A stretch of 64,000 nt of DNA from Desulfocucumis sp964643075 (GTDB lineage: Bacteria; Bacillota; Desulfotomaculia; Desulfotomaculales; Desulfocucumaceae), in contig CAZXQO010000024.1 in NCBI GenBank assembly GCA_964643075.1, positions 5,574 to 69,573 on the forward strand, given 5' to 3'. A model generated the notes under the pieces. It was given only the letters and a program-made list of their open reading frames with translations. It had not been told where the DNA came from and ran no database searches. Made by a program: the position numbers and the translations under genes. Positions 18,679 to 28,065 of the stretch are shown piece by piece (the stretch's first letter is position 1; each line of letters opens with the position of its first letter).

Positions 18679-18876
18679 ATGAAAAAAATTTTGATAAAGG
18701 ACATGGCCGATATTCAGAAGCTGGTAGGAAATATCAGTGAGAGTAACCTCCAGAAAAGAAATAACGGAAGAATTTTAATTAGCGGAACAACTGATCGTTT
18801 GAACCTTTGGCATCTTTATCAAATGAGCGAATATAGATTAATTTTTAGGACTGGACATGAGATTAATGGAAACTAA
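18679..18876 (+). CDS. Small hypothetical protein upstream of the AAA ATPase
   Basis: 65 residues, starting MKKILIKDMADI, with a GTGAGG site upstream. Its last 20 bases overlap the start of the ATPase gene, which suggests translational coupling if it is real. No family recognised. It could be a real small partner or the truncated N-terminal part of an older gene. Confidence 0.35.
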   Translation: MKKILIKDMADIQKLVGNISESNLQKRNNGRILISGTTDRLNLWHLYQMSEYRLIFRTGHEINGN

Positions 18877-19606
18877 TCAGTATTTACGTAGCATACAATT
18901 GTATAGAGAAAAAATTATTTCCTACTCTGATTATCCATTTTGTTTATCCACAATTAGAGATTTGTCAACATTAAAGTTTCATCCTAAAGTCACTTTTTTT
19001 GTCGGTGAGAATGGAACAGGTAAATCAACTATTTTAGAAGCAATTGCAAGTGGTTTTAATCCAGAAGGTGGAACAAAAAATTTTACTTTTTCATCTAAAG
19101 ATTCTCACTCTGATTTATTTAAATACATTAAGCTTATTAAAGGTATTAAAAAACCTAGAGATGGTTTTTTTTTACGGGCCGAAAGTTTTTATAATTTTGC
19201 ATCAAATATTGAGGAACTTGATAAAGATCCCGTGAGCAGTCCAAGAATTATAGATTCCTATGGGGGGATTTCATTACATTCACAATCACATGGTGAATCA
19301 TTTTTTGCAATTTTCATGAATCGCTTTTCGGGAAAAGGATTATATATTTTAGATGAGCCAGAAGCAGCATTATCACCTTCACGACAAATGGCTATGATTT
19401 CCAGGATGCACAGCTTGGTTAACGAAGAATCACAATTTATTATTGCAACTCATTCACCAATTATAATGGCATATCCAGATTCAACTATTTATCAGCTAAA
19501 AGAGAGTATTGAAATTGTAAAATATGAGGAAGCAGAAAATTATCAAATTACAAAGGCATTTTTAAATAATCCCAGCAAAATGTTAAGTATACTTATGGAA
19601 TTGTAA
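18857..19606 (+). CDS. AAA-family ATPase, small SMC/ABC-like type
   Basis: 249 residues. Walker A is GENGTGKST at about residues 50-58, Walker B is YILDEPEAALS near 165, and ATHSPIIMAYP near 200 is the switch/H-loop region. There is a short inserted segment between the ATP motifs instead of a coiled coil. Members of this compact predicted-ATPase group are frequent on mobile and defence-linked DNA, but no nuclease or effector partner is adjacent. Strongly AT-rich like its neighbours. Function unknown. Confidence 0.8.
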   Translation: MRLMETNQYLRSIQLYREKIISYSDYPFCLSTIRDLSTLKFHPKVTFFVGENGTGKSTILEAIASGFNPEGGTKNFTFSSKDSHSDLFKYIKLIKGIKKPRDGFFLRAESFYNFASNIEELDKDPVSSPRIIDSYGGISLHSQSHGESFFAIFMNRFSGKGLYILDEPEAALSPSRQMAMISRMHSLVNEESQFIIATHSPIIMAYPDSTIYQLKESIEIVKYEEAENYQITKAFLNNPSKMLSILMEL

Positions 19607-20033
19607 CTAAACAATTGTATTATTTACGAAACAAAGGTGTCATTTGAAAAAGAAAGTTGTCAACACCATCTTTACATTATTCATATGATTACAACCAATA
19701 GATGAAGAGATTATGGTTGAATAAATAGAATGGTTGGGCCAATGAGATAAATTAAGTTAGGCATTGCCTTGAGGTAATCTATAAACAACCAGGTGTATGA
19801 CCAAGATATTATACCACAACAATGGAAATTAATTTGGTGTGGCTTAAATCAGCCGCTGAGAGTCCCTGTTAATAGCCTGTATATAAGATAAAGACGGATA
19901 TCATGCTGTTGGATTGGAATAAAGTTTGATATAAGTTAACGATAGAATGAACTTTATGACAAACAGCAAAAACACTACAAATGTTAACACGGCTGGCTAA
20001 ATTCGTATTATAGGGATTCGAAAGGAGCAGTCC
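19607..20033. other. 427-bp AT-rich gap, nothing recognised
   Basis: No gene with start and ribosome binding site. GAAAGGAG at its end serves the next gene. Confidence 0.5.
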
Positions 20034-21452
20034 ATGAACTCTTACCACCATAATAATTCAAATAAATCTGTAAACACCTCTACAGAACAAAAGAGTCAAA
20101 CAATATCGAAGGCATCTTCAGAAACTCCATATTCACAGTTACCATACACTCATGCAAAAATATTGCAATTGCAGAAAACCATCGGTAACAGGGCTGTAGA
20201 ACAACTTATGAAAATGTATCTGCAGCCTCAAAGAGAGCTTCAAAATGAAGCTTCAAAAGATGCAAGACAGTATAAGAAAAAAGGAAATAGGACTGGAATG
20301 CCGGATAATTTAAAATCAGGGATTGAGAGCCTATCAGGAATTGATTTATCGGACGTCAATGTGCGATATAATTCCAGTAGGCCTAAAGCGTTTAATGCTT
20401 TGGCGTATGCCCAGGGGAGCGAAATTCATCTGGGAGAGGGAGAGGGACAGGAACAGCATCTGCCGCACGAGGCCTGGCATATCGTGCAGCAAAGGCAAGG
20501 ACGTGTAAAAGCTACCACCCAACACAATGGTATACCTATAAATGATGATGGCGGGTTGGAGAGGGAAGCGGACAGGATGGGAAATAGAGCAGCCAGTTTT
20601 AGTTCTCCAAGGGATATGACCCCAAATAGGGAAGTTCATTCATGTGGAGAAGCATCTTCATGTTCCCAGCTTCAAGAAATAAGCAGTAATATGTTAGGCC
20701 CTGTACAGATGATAGGATGGAAACCGGAAGAACTTTTCGAGTATCTTAAATCAAAAAAAATAGCAGGATTATGCAATTCTCTGAGCGCTGCCTGGTTAAC
20801 AAGACTGATTGCACCAGATAATGGTGATTTAGGTGTAGATCAGCAAATAATTGAAAAAATAGAATTACTAAAGCAATTATTGGATGCTGTAATCTATCAT
20901 TTTAGCGAATATGATTCAAGGGAAATAACATTTGCGTTTATTGATTATTTTAGGGGTAAGCTTACTTCAGATTGGCTGGATGGATTAACAAAAGGTAATG
21001 TAGAAGATGAGTTTGATTCTTTTAAGGAATATGTTGATGATGACTGGCATCCTGATCAAAAAGGCATTATAGAAGTAGCAACTGAAGGAAAGTATGAAGA
21101 ATTAACGAAGGAAAAATTATATAAAATGATAGACGGAGCACTGGAACCATTCTTTTCTATGAATGAACCATTTTACGGAATAGTAGTTCTGGGTGCAGAT
21201 ATGAGGAGCGATACTGAAGAATACGATTATGAATCATTCAAGGGACACCAATTTGCTATCCGTTATACACCAGATAATAACTATCTATTTGAGATATATG
21301 ACCAGAACCGTGGCTTAGCCCCGGAGAACATTTCTGAACAAGAACAAATAGCTGAAATTCTAACGGATCATTTGCATGATGGGTACATTAGTAACCCTAT
21401 AGGAGGGACTAATTATGCAAAGATCTCAATTACTATAAATAAAAAAGGGTAA
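20034..21452 (+). CDS. DUF4157 (eCIS core domain) protein with a YopT-like cysteine protease-like C-terminus
   Basis: 472 residues. Near residues 43-60 there is LQLQKTIGNRAVEQL, a short motif common at the start of DUF4157 proteins. The DUF4157 domain (about 90-185) includes HEAWH at 145-149, an HExxH zinc-protease-like motif. The C-terminal half carries GLCNSLSAAWL with Cys247, GHQFAI with His405 and YDQNRG with Asp423; order and context resemble the Cys-His-Asp triad of C58 (YopT/AvrPphB) peptidases. DUF4157 is associated with cargo of contractile injection systems and other secreted effectors. No signal peptide and no injection-system genes are nearby. The toxin assignment is inference. 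Confidence 0.7.
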   Translation: MNSYHHNNSNKSVNTSTEQKSQTISKASSETPYSQLPYTHAKILQLQKTIGNRAVEQLMKMYLQPQRELQNEASKDARQYKKKGNRTGMPDNLKSGIESLSGIDLSDVNVRYNSSRPKAFNALAYAQGSEIHLGEGEGQEQHLPHEAWHIVQQRQGRVKATTQHNGIPINDDGGLEREADRMGNRAASFSSPRDMTPNREVHSCGEASSCSQLQEISSNMLGPVQMIGWKPEELFEYLKSKKIAGLCNSLSAAWLTRLIAPDNGDLGVDQQIIEKIELLKQLLDAVIYHFSEYDSREITFAFIDYFRGKLTSDWLDGLTKGNVEDEFDSFKEYVDDDWHPDQKGIIEVATEGKYEELTKEKLYKMIDGALEPFFSMNEPFYGIVVLGADMRSDTEEYDYESFKGHQFAIRYTPDNNYLFEIYDQNRGLAPENISEQEQIAEILTDHLHDGYISNPIGGTNYAKISITINKKG

Positions 21453-21880
21453 AGGAATAATTAATAATGGCAGCCAAAAAGCCCATTAAATAAAATGGTA
21501 ATGCGATTCATTTCGTAACTATTTAAACTTTTCGTTAAATGGAAGCAATCTGGTTATTGATTAAGCCACATCCTTTATACATAACCTAAGAAAAAAGTGT
21601 GGTACGAGCTTCCGGTTATCCATATCTTGCATGCCAAAAGAGGAGTTAGCCATACTCATCGTAAGGACGCCCTTCGGTTTGGGTCCAGTTTTGTGCCCGA
21701 TTCCAAAAGGCGTTTTTATGTTTCGACCGGCTTTTTAACCGATGCCATAACTTAACTCCGGCTTGATCCGTCAACGATAAAATGAAGAAGCGTGCGGGCG
21801 GATAAAATTAAACTGTTGACGGCGCATTGTTAATATCGTTACAGATATTTATCTGATATATTTGGGGGGAACTGCAGCAT
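21453..21880. other. 428-bp gap before the MFS pump
   Basis: No gene supported. Base composition shifts here from AT-rich to moderate GC. GGGGGGAAC before 21881 is the next gene's ribosome binding region. Confidence 0.45.
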
Positions 21881-23374
21881 ATGGAGAAAACAACGCAACG
21901 CCAAATGGTCACTGTCGCCATGATGGTATCGATTTTACTCGTAGCCATTGATACGACCATTGTTACTAACGCTATGCCACACATTGTAAAACAACTGAGC
22001 GGCTTGAAGATGATTAGTTGGGTTTTCGCTATTTATCTTCTTACGACATCCGTAACCACACCGATTTACGGCAAACTTGCCGACCTTTTCGGAAGAAAGA
22101 TCGTTTTTAACTTCGGCGTTGCGCTTTTCGTCATTGGTTCAATGCTGTCCGGGGCGGCACAGACGATGCTTCAGCTAATTTGGTTCCGGGCTTTTCAAGG
22201 ACTCGGCGCCGGCGCCGTGATGCCGCTGACTTTCACGATTATCGGCGATTTGTATCCAGGGGAAGAGCGCGCAAAGATGCAGGGGGTATTCAGCTCGGTT
22301 TGGGGCATTGCTGGTCTGCTCGGCCCTTTGGCAGGAGGACTGTTTGTCGATCACATCTCATGGCGTTGGATTTTTTATATTAACGTACCGATTGGGATCG
22401 TCTCCATTTTGCTGGTGCTCGGCTTTCTACATGAAACGCAGGTAGCAAAAACGAAAAAAAGCATCGATTATTGGGGGGCGGCGTTGTTTACCGTTTCAAT
22501 AGGCTCGTTTCTCTACGCGCTGCTCAACGGGGGTGAGTCGTATGCCTGGAATTCAGCCGGGATCATCTCATTGTTTGCCGTAGCCGTCTTGTTTCTGGTT
22601 TTATTTCTTCTTGTGGAAGCCAGGACGAAGGAACCGATGCTCCCGCTATCACTGTTTATAATACCGGTAATTGCCGTATCCAATGTCGTTTGCTTTGTGG
22701 CCAGCTTCGTGCTGATCGGTGTCAATGTGTATTTGCCGATCTGGATTCAGACGTTGCTTGGTCACAGCGCCACCAACTCGGGACTAACGTTGATGCCGAT
22801 GTCGTTCGCCTGGCCGCTGGCGTCAACTTTGGCGGGGCGGTTCATGTACAAAATTGGTTCCAAAACAACGGCTGTATTCGGCGCGGTGCTGATAGCGGCG
22901 GGATCGGCCTGGTTGGTGCTTGTTCATACAGGCTCCCCTTATTGGTATATTGTCGGTGTGATGATCGTCATCGGCTTTGGCATGGGGTGTTCCATGACGC
23001 CTTTAACTGTGTTGATTCAGTCTGCCGTTGGTTGGAATTTGCGCGGTGCGGCCACGGCCTCAAACACATTTATGCGATCACTTGGGCAAACGGTGGGCAT
23101 AGCCATTTTCGGCACGGTGTTTAACAATGCTTTGAACAACTACGTGCAAAGTCATGTCCAGGGCGGATGGCAGGGCGAGGATATCAGCAATGCCTTAATG
23201 TCAGGGGCGGGTACGAACATTCCGGCAAGCGTCCTTGAACAGCTGCGGATTGGAATGGCCCAAAGTCTGCACTCGATCTTTATTCTGGTATTCGCTATTT
23301 CCATTTTCACTTTGCTGACCAGTGCCATACTGCCTTCGCACAGCAAGGTGATGGCGCAGCAGAAAGCCGATTAG
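21881..23374 (+). CDS. MFS drug transporter, DHA2 (EmrB/QacA) family, 14 helices
   Basis: 497 residues with about fourteen hydrophobic segments. The helix 1 acidic motif AIDTTIVTNAMPHI, the loop 2-3 motif GKLADLFGRK and motif C GPLAGGLFVDHISWRWIFYINVP are all present. Such proteins export drugs or dyes by proton antiport. Codon use (many CGG/GCG/ATT) differs from both the AT-rich genes before it and the CTG/GGG-rich core genes, so horizontal transfer is likely. No regulator gene is adjacent. Confidence 0.9.
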   Translation: MEKTTQRQMVTVAMMVSILLVAIDTTIVTNAMPHIVKQLSGLKMISWVFAIYLLTTSVTTPIYGKLADLFGRKIVFNFGVALFVIGSMLSGAAQTMLQLIWFRAFQGLGAGAVMPLTFTIIGDLYPGEERAKMQGVFSSVWGIAGLLGPLAGGLFVDHISWRWIFYINVPIGIVSILLVLGFLHETQVAKTKKSIDYWGAALFTVSIGSFLYALLNGGESYAWNSAGIISLFAVAVLFLVLFLLVEARTKEPMLPLSLFIIPVIAVSNVVCFVASFVLIGVNVYLPIWIQTLLGHSATNSGLTLMPMSFAWPLASTLAGRFMYKIGSKTTAVFGAVLIAAGSAWLVLVHTGSPYWYIVGVMIVIGFGMGCSMTPLTVLIQSAVGWNLRGAATASNTFMRSLGQTVGIAIFGTVFNNALNNYVQSHVQGGWQGEDISNALMSGAGTNIPASVLEQLRIGMAQSLHSIFILVFAISIFTLLTSAILPSHSKVMAQQKAD

Positions 23375-23478
23375 CTTTAGCCGTAGCAACCGTGTTGAAG
23401 AACAGCGGGCGCAGCGCTGGGTGGGTAGACTGGAAACGAGTAGTCAGCGGCCTTTATTATCATTGCCAGTTTGGTAAA

Positions 23479-24459
23479 TCACTTAAAAATGCCTTTAATT
23501 GCATCAATTAAATTCTTTTCATTGGGAATATAAAAATCTTCTAAAGGCTTGCTAAAAGGTACCGGTATATCAGGAGCGGCTACACGTTTAACCGGGGCTT
23601 TTAGCGCATCAAAAGCTTTTTCTGCTACCAGCGCGGCAATTTCCCCACCAAACCCGCCGGTTCGAGTGGCCTCATGCAGCACTACCAGGCGGCCGGTTTT
23701 TCTGACCGACTTTAATATAGCCTCTTCATCTAAGGGCACCAGTGTCCTTAAATCCACTATTTCTACGCTGATACCCTCCTGCTCCAGTTGCCCGGCCGCT
23801 TTAAAAGCGGCCCCCAGCATTTTAGACCAGGTAACCACGGTCACATCAGTGCCCGGCTTTTTAATATCCGCCGCACCAATAGGAATTGTATAGTCACCTT
23901 CTGGTACAGGGCCGGGTACAAAGTTTAAAATCATATCTTCAATAAAAATAACCGGATTTTCATCGCGAATGGCCGATTTTAACAAGCCCTTGGCATCAGC
24001 CGGTGTTCCCGGCATAATCACTTTTAAGCCCGGAGAGTGAGCGACCCAAGCCTCCAGGTTGTGCGAATGCTGGCAGCCTGCTCCTATACCCGCCCCGGTT
24101 TTAATTCGTACAACTAGGGGAAAATTGCTTTTCCCGCCGGATAAATAACGAAGCTTGGCCGCATGGTTGACAATCTGGTCGGCGGCAATAGTAAAGAAAG
24201 GGTTGAACATAATTTCCACTACGGGCCGAAGCCCCATTACGGACGCGCCGACAGCCAAACCGGCAATAGCAGCCTCCGAAACCGGGGTGTCCTTGACCCT
24301 GTGGGGGCCGAATTCTTTCAGCAGCCCGTGGGTAGCCATGCGTGGATCACTATGAATACCAACGCCTACACCTTCCCCGGCTATAAAAACGCTGGCATCG
24401 CGGCTCATTTCTTCGCGCAGGGCCTGATTAATAGCCTGGCCCAGGGTGAGTTTCTGCAT
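23479..24459 (-). CDS. 2-oxoacid/acetoin dehydrogenase E1 component, beta subunit
   Basis: 326 residues, complete. Opens with LTLGQAINQALREEM and shows VSEAAIAGLAVGASVMGLRPV and FIEDMILNF, typical of PdhB/AcoB. With the alpha subunit it forms the ThDP-dependent E1 that decarboxylates pyruvate or cleaves acetoin. GGGGGAGG precedes the ATG and the alpha gene is 21 bp upstream. No E2 or E3 gene lies within the window, unusual for a complete complex. Confidence 0.9.
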   Translation of the reverse strand: MQKLTLGQAINQALREEMSRDASVFIAGEGVGVGIHSDPRMATHGLLKEFGPHRVKDTPVSEAAIAGLAVGASVMGLRPVVEIMFNPFFTIAADQIVNHAAKLRYLSGGKSNFPLVVRIKTGAGIGAGCQHSHNLEAWVAHSPGLKVIMPGTPADAKGLLKSAIRDENPVIFIEDMILNFVPGPVPEGDYTIPIGAADIKKPGTDVTVVTWSKMLGAAFKAAGQLEQEGISVEIVDLRTLVPLDEEAILKSVRKTGRLVVLHEATRTGGFGGEIAALVAEKAFDALKAPVKRVAAPDIPVPFSKPLEDFYIPNEKNLIDAIKGIFK

Positions 24460-24480
24460 TTTTATACCTCCCCCAAAGTC

Positions 24481-25437
24481 TTAAACAAAAACATCTTCCA
24501 AAGCTTCAGCCGGTTCCGGCCATGGGCTTTCCTCGGCAAACTGCACAGCCCGCTGTACTATTTGCTCAATCTCGTTTTCCACCTGCTGATAAGCCTGCTT
24601 AGTCAGGGCACCTTCCTGCAGCAATTCTGCCTTTAAAGCTGTTATGGGGCACCGCTCTTTCCAGCGGGCAATTTCTTCCTTTGGCTGGTACAGCTGTTCA
24701 TCGATGGTGCCGTGGCCACCCCAGCGATAGGTTTTGCACTCAAGCAAAACCGGACCGGCCCCGGACAGGCATTTTTCCCTGGCTTTTTTTGCTGCCTCAT
24801 AAACCGCCTGGGCATTATTGCCGTCAACAATTTCCCCGGGCATGGCGTAGGCAGCAGACCTGTCCGCAATATTTTTAACCCTGGTATGTTCTTCCAGGCG
24901 CTGGGCGCCGGAGTAAACATTGTTTTCACAGATAAAGATAACCGGTAGGTTCCATAATGAGGCCAGATTTAAAGCTTCATGGAAGCTGCCCTCGTCTGAA
25001 GCTCCATTACCGAAAAAGCACACCGTGACAAAATCCTTTTGCATGTACTGCGCGGCAAACGCAGTCCCCGCCGCAATTGGGATTCCCCCGCCTACCACAG
25101 TTGTTGTGCACAGGGCATTTACTTCCGGTGCGGCGATGTGCAGGGTACCGCTTTTACCCTTGTTATAGCCGGTACGCCGGCCGAATATCTCAGCCATAAT
25201 TAAATCCGGCTCTGCGCCCTTGGCCAGCAAATGGCCGTGGCTGCGGTGATTGCTGATAATGACGTCCTCCGGCAATAGAGCGGCCCCAACACCTGCAGCC
25301 ACTGCCTCTTGACCGATGCTAACTATCATCATCCCGTTTAGCTTTTCGGACTCTTTGCTCAAGTCAACCAGTTTTTCTTCAAAACGCCGGATTAAAAGCA
25401 TCATCAGCAGGAGTTGCAGCTTATCACTTTTCTCCAC
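24481..25437 (-). CDS. 2-oxoacid/acetoin dehydrogenase E1 component, alpha subunit
   Basis: 318 residues. The ThDP motif begins GNGASDEGSFHEALNLASLWNLP and ends NVYS, and SNHRSHGHLLAKG is the phosphate-binding region typical of AcoA/PdhA. GTG 25437 is preferred because GGGAGG is 7 nt upstream; an in-frame TTG 10 codons earlier has none. Forms the heterotetramer with the downstream beta subunit. Acetoin versus pyruvate specificity cannot be read here. Confidence 0.9.
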   Translation of the reverse strand: MEKSDKLQLLLMMLLIRRFEEKLVDLSKESEKLNGMMIVSIGQEAVAAGVGAALLPEDVIISNHRSHGHLLAKGAEPDLIMAEIFGRRTGYNKGKSGTLHIAAPEVNALCTTTVVGGGIPIAAGTAFAAQYMQKDFVTVCFFGNGASDEGSFHEALNLASLWNLPVIFICENNVYSGAQRLEEHTRVKNIADRSAAYAMPGEIVDGNNAQAVYEAAKKAREKCLSGAGPVLLECKTYRWGGHGTIDEQLYQPKEEIARWKERCPITALKAELLQEGALTKQAYQQVENEIEQIVQRAVQFAEESPWPEPAEALEDVFV

Positions 25438-25635
25438 AGCAGTTCCTCCCTTATACTTGATAACCAAGTTCTATACTTAGCTGTTATTGATATTTTATAC
25501 CATCAGAGTTAAATGGGAAATCATTTAGTATCACTTTGCTAAACCATCCTGCTGGCATTGTTGTGCTGATTGCAGAACTCCAATCCCTTGATATCTCTGA
25601 TGGCGCCGCTCCCTGCATAGATTTCTGAATAATGA

Positions 25636-25680
25636 ATAAGTTAATAAGTTGGGTGCCTGGCACCCAACTTATTAACTTAT
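25636..25680. repeat. Perfect 45-nt palindrome with 22-nt arms
   Basis: Arms 25636-25657 and 25659-25680 are exact reverse complements around a single T. The core reads GGGTGCC-T-GGCACCC, with AT-rich outer arms. It lies between the acoA-like gene and the moeA terminator and resembles REP/RAYT-type intergenic palindromes. Confidence 0.8.
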
Positions 25681-25686
25681 ATAAAT

Positions 25687-25713
25687 AAAAGCACCCTTCC
25701 CCAGGGCGCTTTT
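25687..25713 (-). terminator. Intrinsic terminator of the fdhA-moeA operon
   Basis: AAAAGC(G)CCCT and AGGG(T)GCTTTT form a stem 20 bp downstream of the moeA stop codon, read on the minus strand; T-rich sequence follows. Confidence 0.7.
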
Positions 25714-25732
25714 GTGCGCTGTTATTGTATGT

Positions 25733-26938
25733 TCAGCTATTTACCGGGTAAACCGTTACCTTGTCACCTTCCCGTACCGGCGGGTGGCCGGCCGGTATTT
25801 CAATCAGGGCGTTATAGCCGGCCAGTGCTTTTATCATGCTTGATTTCTGGCCGGGCAGAATAGTTACCTGCCGGCCCTCTGTGCCGCACTCCAGATAGCC
25901 CCGCAAAAAACGCCGGGTATCTCCTCCTTTGGCAAAGGAATTTTTGCAGGTGGCAGTGATGACCACGGGGCCGGGGCTTGAACCCTGCATAGCCTGGAGC
26001 ACCGGTGCCGCCAGCAGGTGATAGCCCGTGACACAGGCGGATGGATTTCCGGAAAGAGATATTACCGCCGTTGAGCGGAGGATTCCACCGCCGCTGTGGC
26101 TGCCGGGTTTGGCCCGGATTCCCCAGAAGAGCATCCTTGCCCCTGCTTCCCGCAGCAGCGCAAGGGCCTGATCATATTCTCCGGAAGCTGCCCCGCCCAC
26201 GGTCAGCACTAAATCCGACCGTCTAAATGAATCGTGCAGAACCTCTTTTATACTATCGTTTTGGTTCCCGCTAATGTACAATAGGCCTGTGACCTGCCCG
26301 CCGTCCTGTTGTACCAGTGATTTCAGCAACGGGCCGTTGCTGTCCCGCACCTGTCCTTCCAGGGGAGACCTGTCGTGGGGGATTATTTCAGAACCCAGGC
26401 ATGCAATAGCCACCCGGGGGCGGCGGTAGACCTCTATGCTGCTGTGCCCGAAGGCTGCCAGGAGGCCTACACCCCCGGGGCTGATTCTTGAGCCCCGGCG
26501 TGTAAGCGTATCCCCTTTTTTAAAGTCCTCGCCCTGGGGCTTGATGTTTGTTCCCGGCCTAATTTCCCTGTCAAAGGAAAGCTTATTATTTTCAGTGCTG
26601 GTTGCTTCCCAGGGCAGCACAGCCGCCGCGCCCTGTGGCAGCGGACCGCCTGTGGCAACCCCTATGGTTTTGCCGGGGGTAAGCGCTGCGGATGGGATTT
26701 CACCAGGCTTGAGCCGCTCCAGTATGGTAAGGCCTGTCCTACCTATCAAATCAGCTTCATGAACTGCAAAACCGTCCACCGCCGACCGGGGGCAGTCGGG
26801 TAGATCATTGTCTGCCGTTATATCTAATGCTGTTACCCTGCTCAGGGACTGTAGCAGCGGGACTGTTTCGGCAGGCAGGGGCATTATTACATCAAGAAGT
26901 AGATCCCTGGCCTCTTCTACAATGACATTGGTTAACAA
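25733..26938 (-). CDS. moeA: Molybdopterin molybdotransferase MoeA
   Basis: About 401 residues. PRSAVDGFAVHEAD, GVATGGPLPQGA, GSEIIPHD, VLTVGGAASGEYDQ and SLSGNPSACVTGYH match MoeA domains in order, with the C-terminal domain from about residue 330. It inserts molybdate into adenylylated molybdopterin in the cytoplasm. A frame extension upstream overlaps the previous gene; TTG 26938, 18 nt after that gene's end, is the more likely start. It follows a second MoeA-like gene and fdhA in one run, so it probably serves this selenoenzyme. Transcription is likely controlled by the riboswitch upstream of fdhA. Confidence 0.88.
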   Translation of the reverse strand: MLTNVIVEEARDLLLDVIMPLPAETVPLLQSLSRVTALDITADNDLPDCPRSAVDGFAVHEADLIGRTGLTILERLKPGEIPSAALTPGKTIGVATGGPLPQGAAAVLPWEATSTENNKLSFDREIRPGTNIKPQGEDFKKGDTLTRRGSRISPGGVGLLAAFGHSSIEVYRRPRVAIACLGSEIIPHDRSPLEGQVRDSNGPLLKSLVQQDGGQVTGLLYISGNQNDSIKEVLHDSFRRSDLVLTVGGAASGEYDQALALLREAGARMLFWGIRAKPGSHSGGGILRSTAVISLSGNPSACVTGYHLLAAPVLQAMQGSSPGPVVITATCKNSFAKGGDTRRFLRGYLECGTEGRQVTILPGQKSSMIKALAGYNALIEIPAGHPPVREGDKVTVYPVNS

Positions 26939-26955
26939 AAATTCTGCCCCCCGGT

Positions 26956-27987
26956 TTAAATTAATGTTGCTTTTCCAAATGAGCAGGCAGGGAAGCGGCA
27001 TACGCTGCATTCCTCGCAAAGGCCCCCGTGTCCGAGGGCTACCACTTCACTGCGGCTTATCCGCTCCCCGGCAAAAATACGGGGCAGCAGCAAATCCAGT
27101 ATGGTTGTCCGGTTGAACATGATGCAGCCGGGCAGCCCGCAGACCGGCACATGCCCAATATAGGCCAGCATGAACATGGAGCCCGGCAGCACCGGCGCTC
27201 CGTAAAAAACCGTTTCGGCCCCGGCGGCCCTGATGCCCAGCGGTGTAACGTCGTCGGGGTCCACGGACATGCCGCCGCTGATCAGTACCAGTTCCGCGCC
27301 CTCCGCTATGAAGCGGCGGATTTCCTGCGCGATGATATCCGGATCGTCAGGAACTATGGACTGACCAGTCATTCTGCCCCCGTAGGGAGTGGTTTTACTG
27401 CGCACTAAACTGCAGGAGCCGTCCTGAATGCGGCCGGTGTATACCTCGCTGCCGGTGGTGATCAGTCCTACCCAGAGAGGCCTGAAGGGCTTAACGTAAA
27501 TGAGGGGACCCGGGCTGCCGCACAGTTCTTCCGCTTCTTCCAGGAGGTTCTGGCGGATGGCCAGTGGTATCACCCTGGTTCCCGCCACCACCTGACTTTT
27601 GGCAGTTACCCGGTTGTTGTGCAGGGTGGAAAAACAAATGTCTTCTACGCTGTTCACCGCATTGAGACGGCTGACTTCCACTTTGAGCAGGCCGTCATGG
27701 GTGGCCGTCAGGGAAACTTTGCCCTGGCATGGCATATCCAGTGCCAGGCCCTGCCCGGCAGCGCGCCGAGCCAGGCGCAGGGCTGCCTCATCTTCATGCA
27801 CCAGGCCGTCCTCCGGCTCCCAGACATATATGTGTTCCTTGCCCAAGTCCAGCAATTTTTGTATGTCCCCGGGGCCGATGAGGTGTCCTCTCTGGAAGGC
27901 GCGGCCTTTCTCCCGGCCGGGAATAATTCTGGTAATGTCATGCCCCAGCACCATGCCCACCGCTTCTGTTACGGGCACCTTGCGCAT
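26956..27987 (-). CDS. Molybdopterin-binding MoeA/MogA-like protein with Cys-rich C-terminus
   Basis: About 343 residues. The MPT-binding (MoCF) core shows GLITTGSEVYTGRI, LVLISGGMSVDPDD and VCGLPGCIMFNRTTILDLLLPR. The N-terminal part lacks a normal MoeA domain. The end carries GLCEECSVCRFPAC, a four-Cys cluster likely to bind a metal. ATG 27987 has AAGGAGG upstream. Proteins of this architecture are found next to formate dehydrogenases and xanthine dehydrogenase-type enzymes; a specialised cofactor-insertion step is a reasonable inference. Confidence 0.8.
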   Translation of the reverse strand: MRKVPVTEAVGMVLGHDITRIIPGREKGRAFQRGHLIGPGDIQKLLDLGKEHIYVWEPEDGLVHEDEAALRLARRAAGQGLALDMPCQGKVSLTATHDGLLKVEVSRLNAVNSVEDICFSTLHNNRVTAKSQVVAGTRVIPLAIRQNLLEEAEELCGSPGPLIYVKPFRPLWVGLITTGSEVYTGRIQDGSCSLVRSKTTPYGGRMTGQSIVPDDPDIIAQEIRRFIAEGAELVLISGGMSVDPDDVTPLGIRAAGAETVFYGAPVLPGSMFMLAYIGHVPVCGLPGCIMFNRTTILDLLLPRIFAGERISRSEVVALGHGGLCEECSVCRFPACSFGKATLI

Positions 27988-28065
27988 GTTTACGGCCTCC
28001 TTGCCGTTGCCGGGCTTCACGATTTTCTTCGGGAAGCCCGGCACAATAGTTGATATATAATGGCC

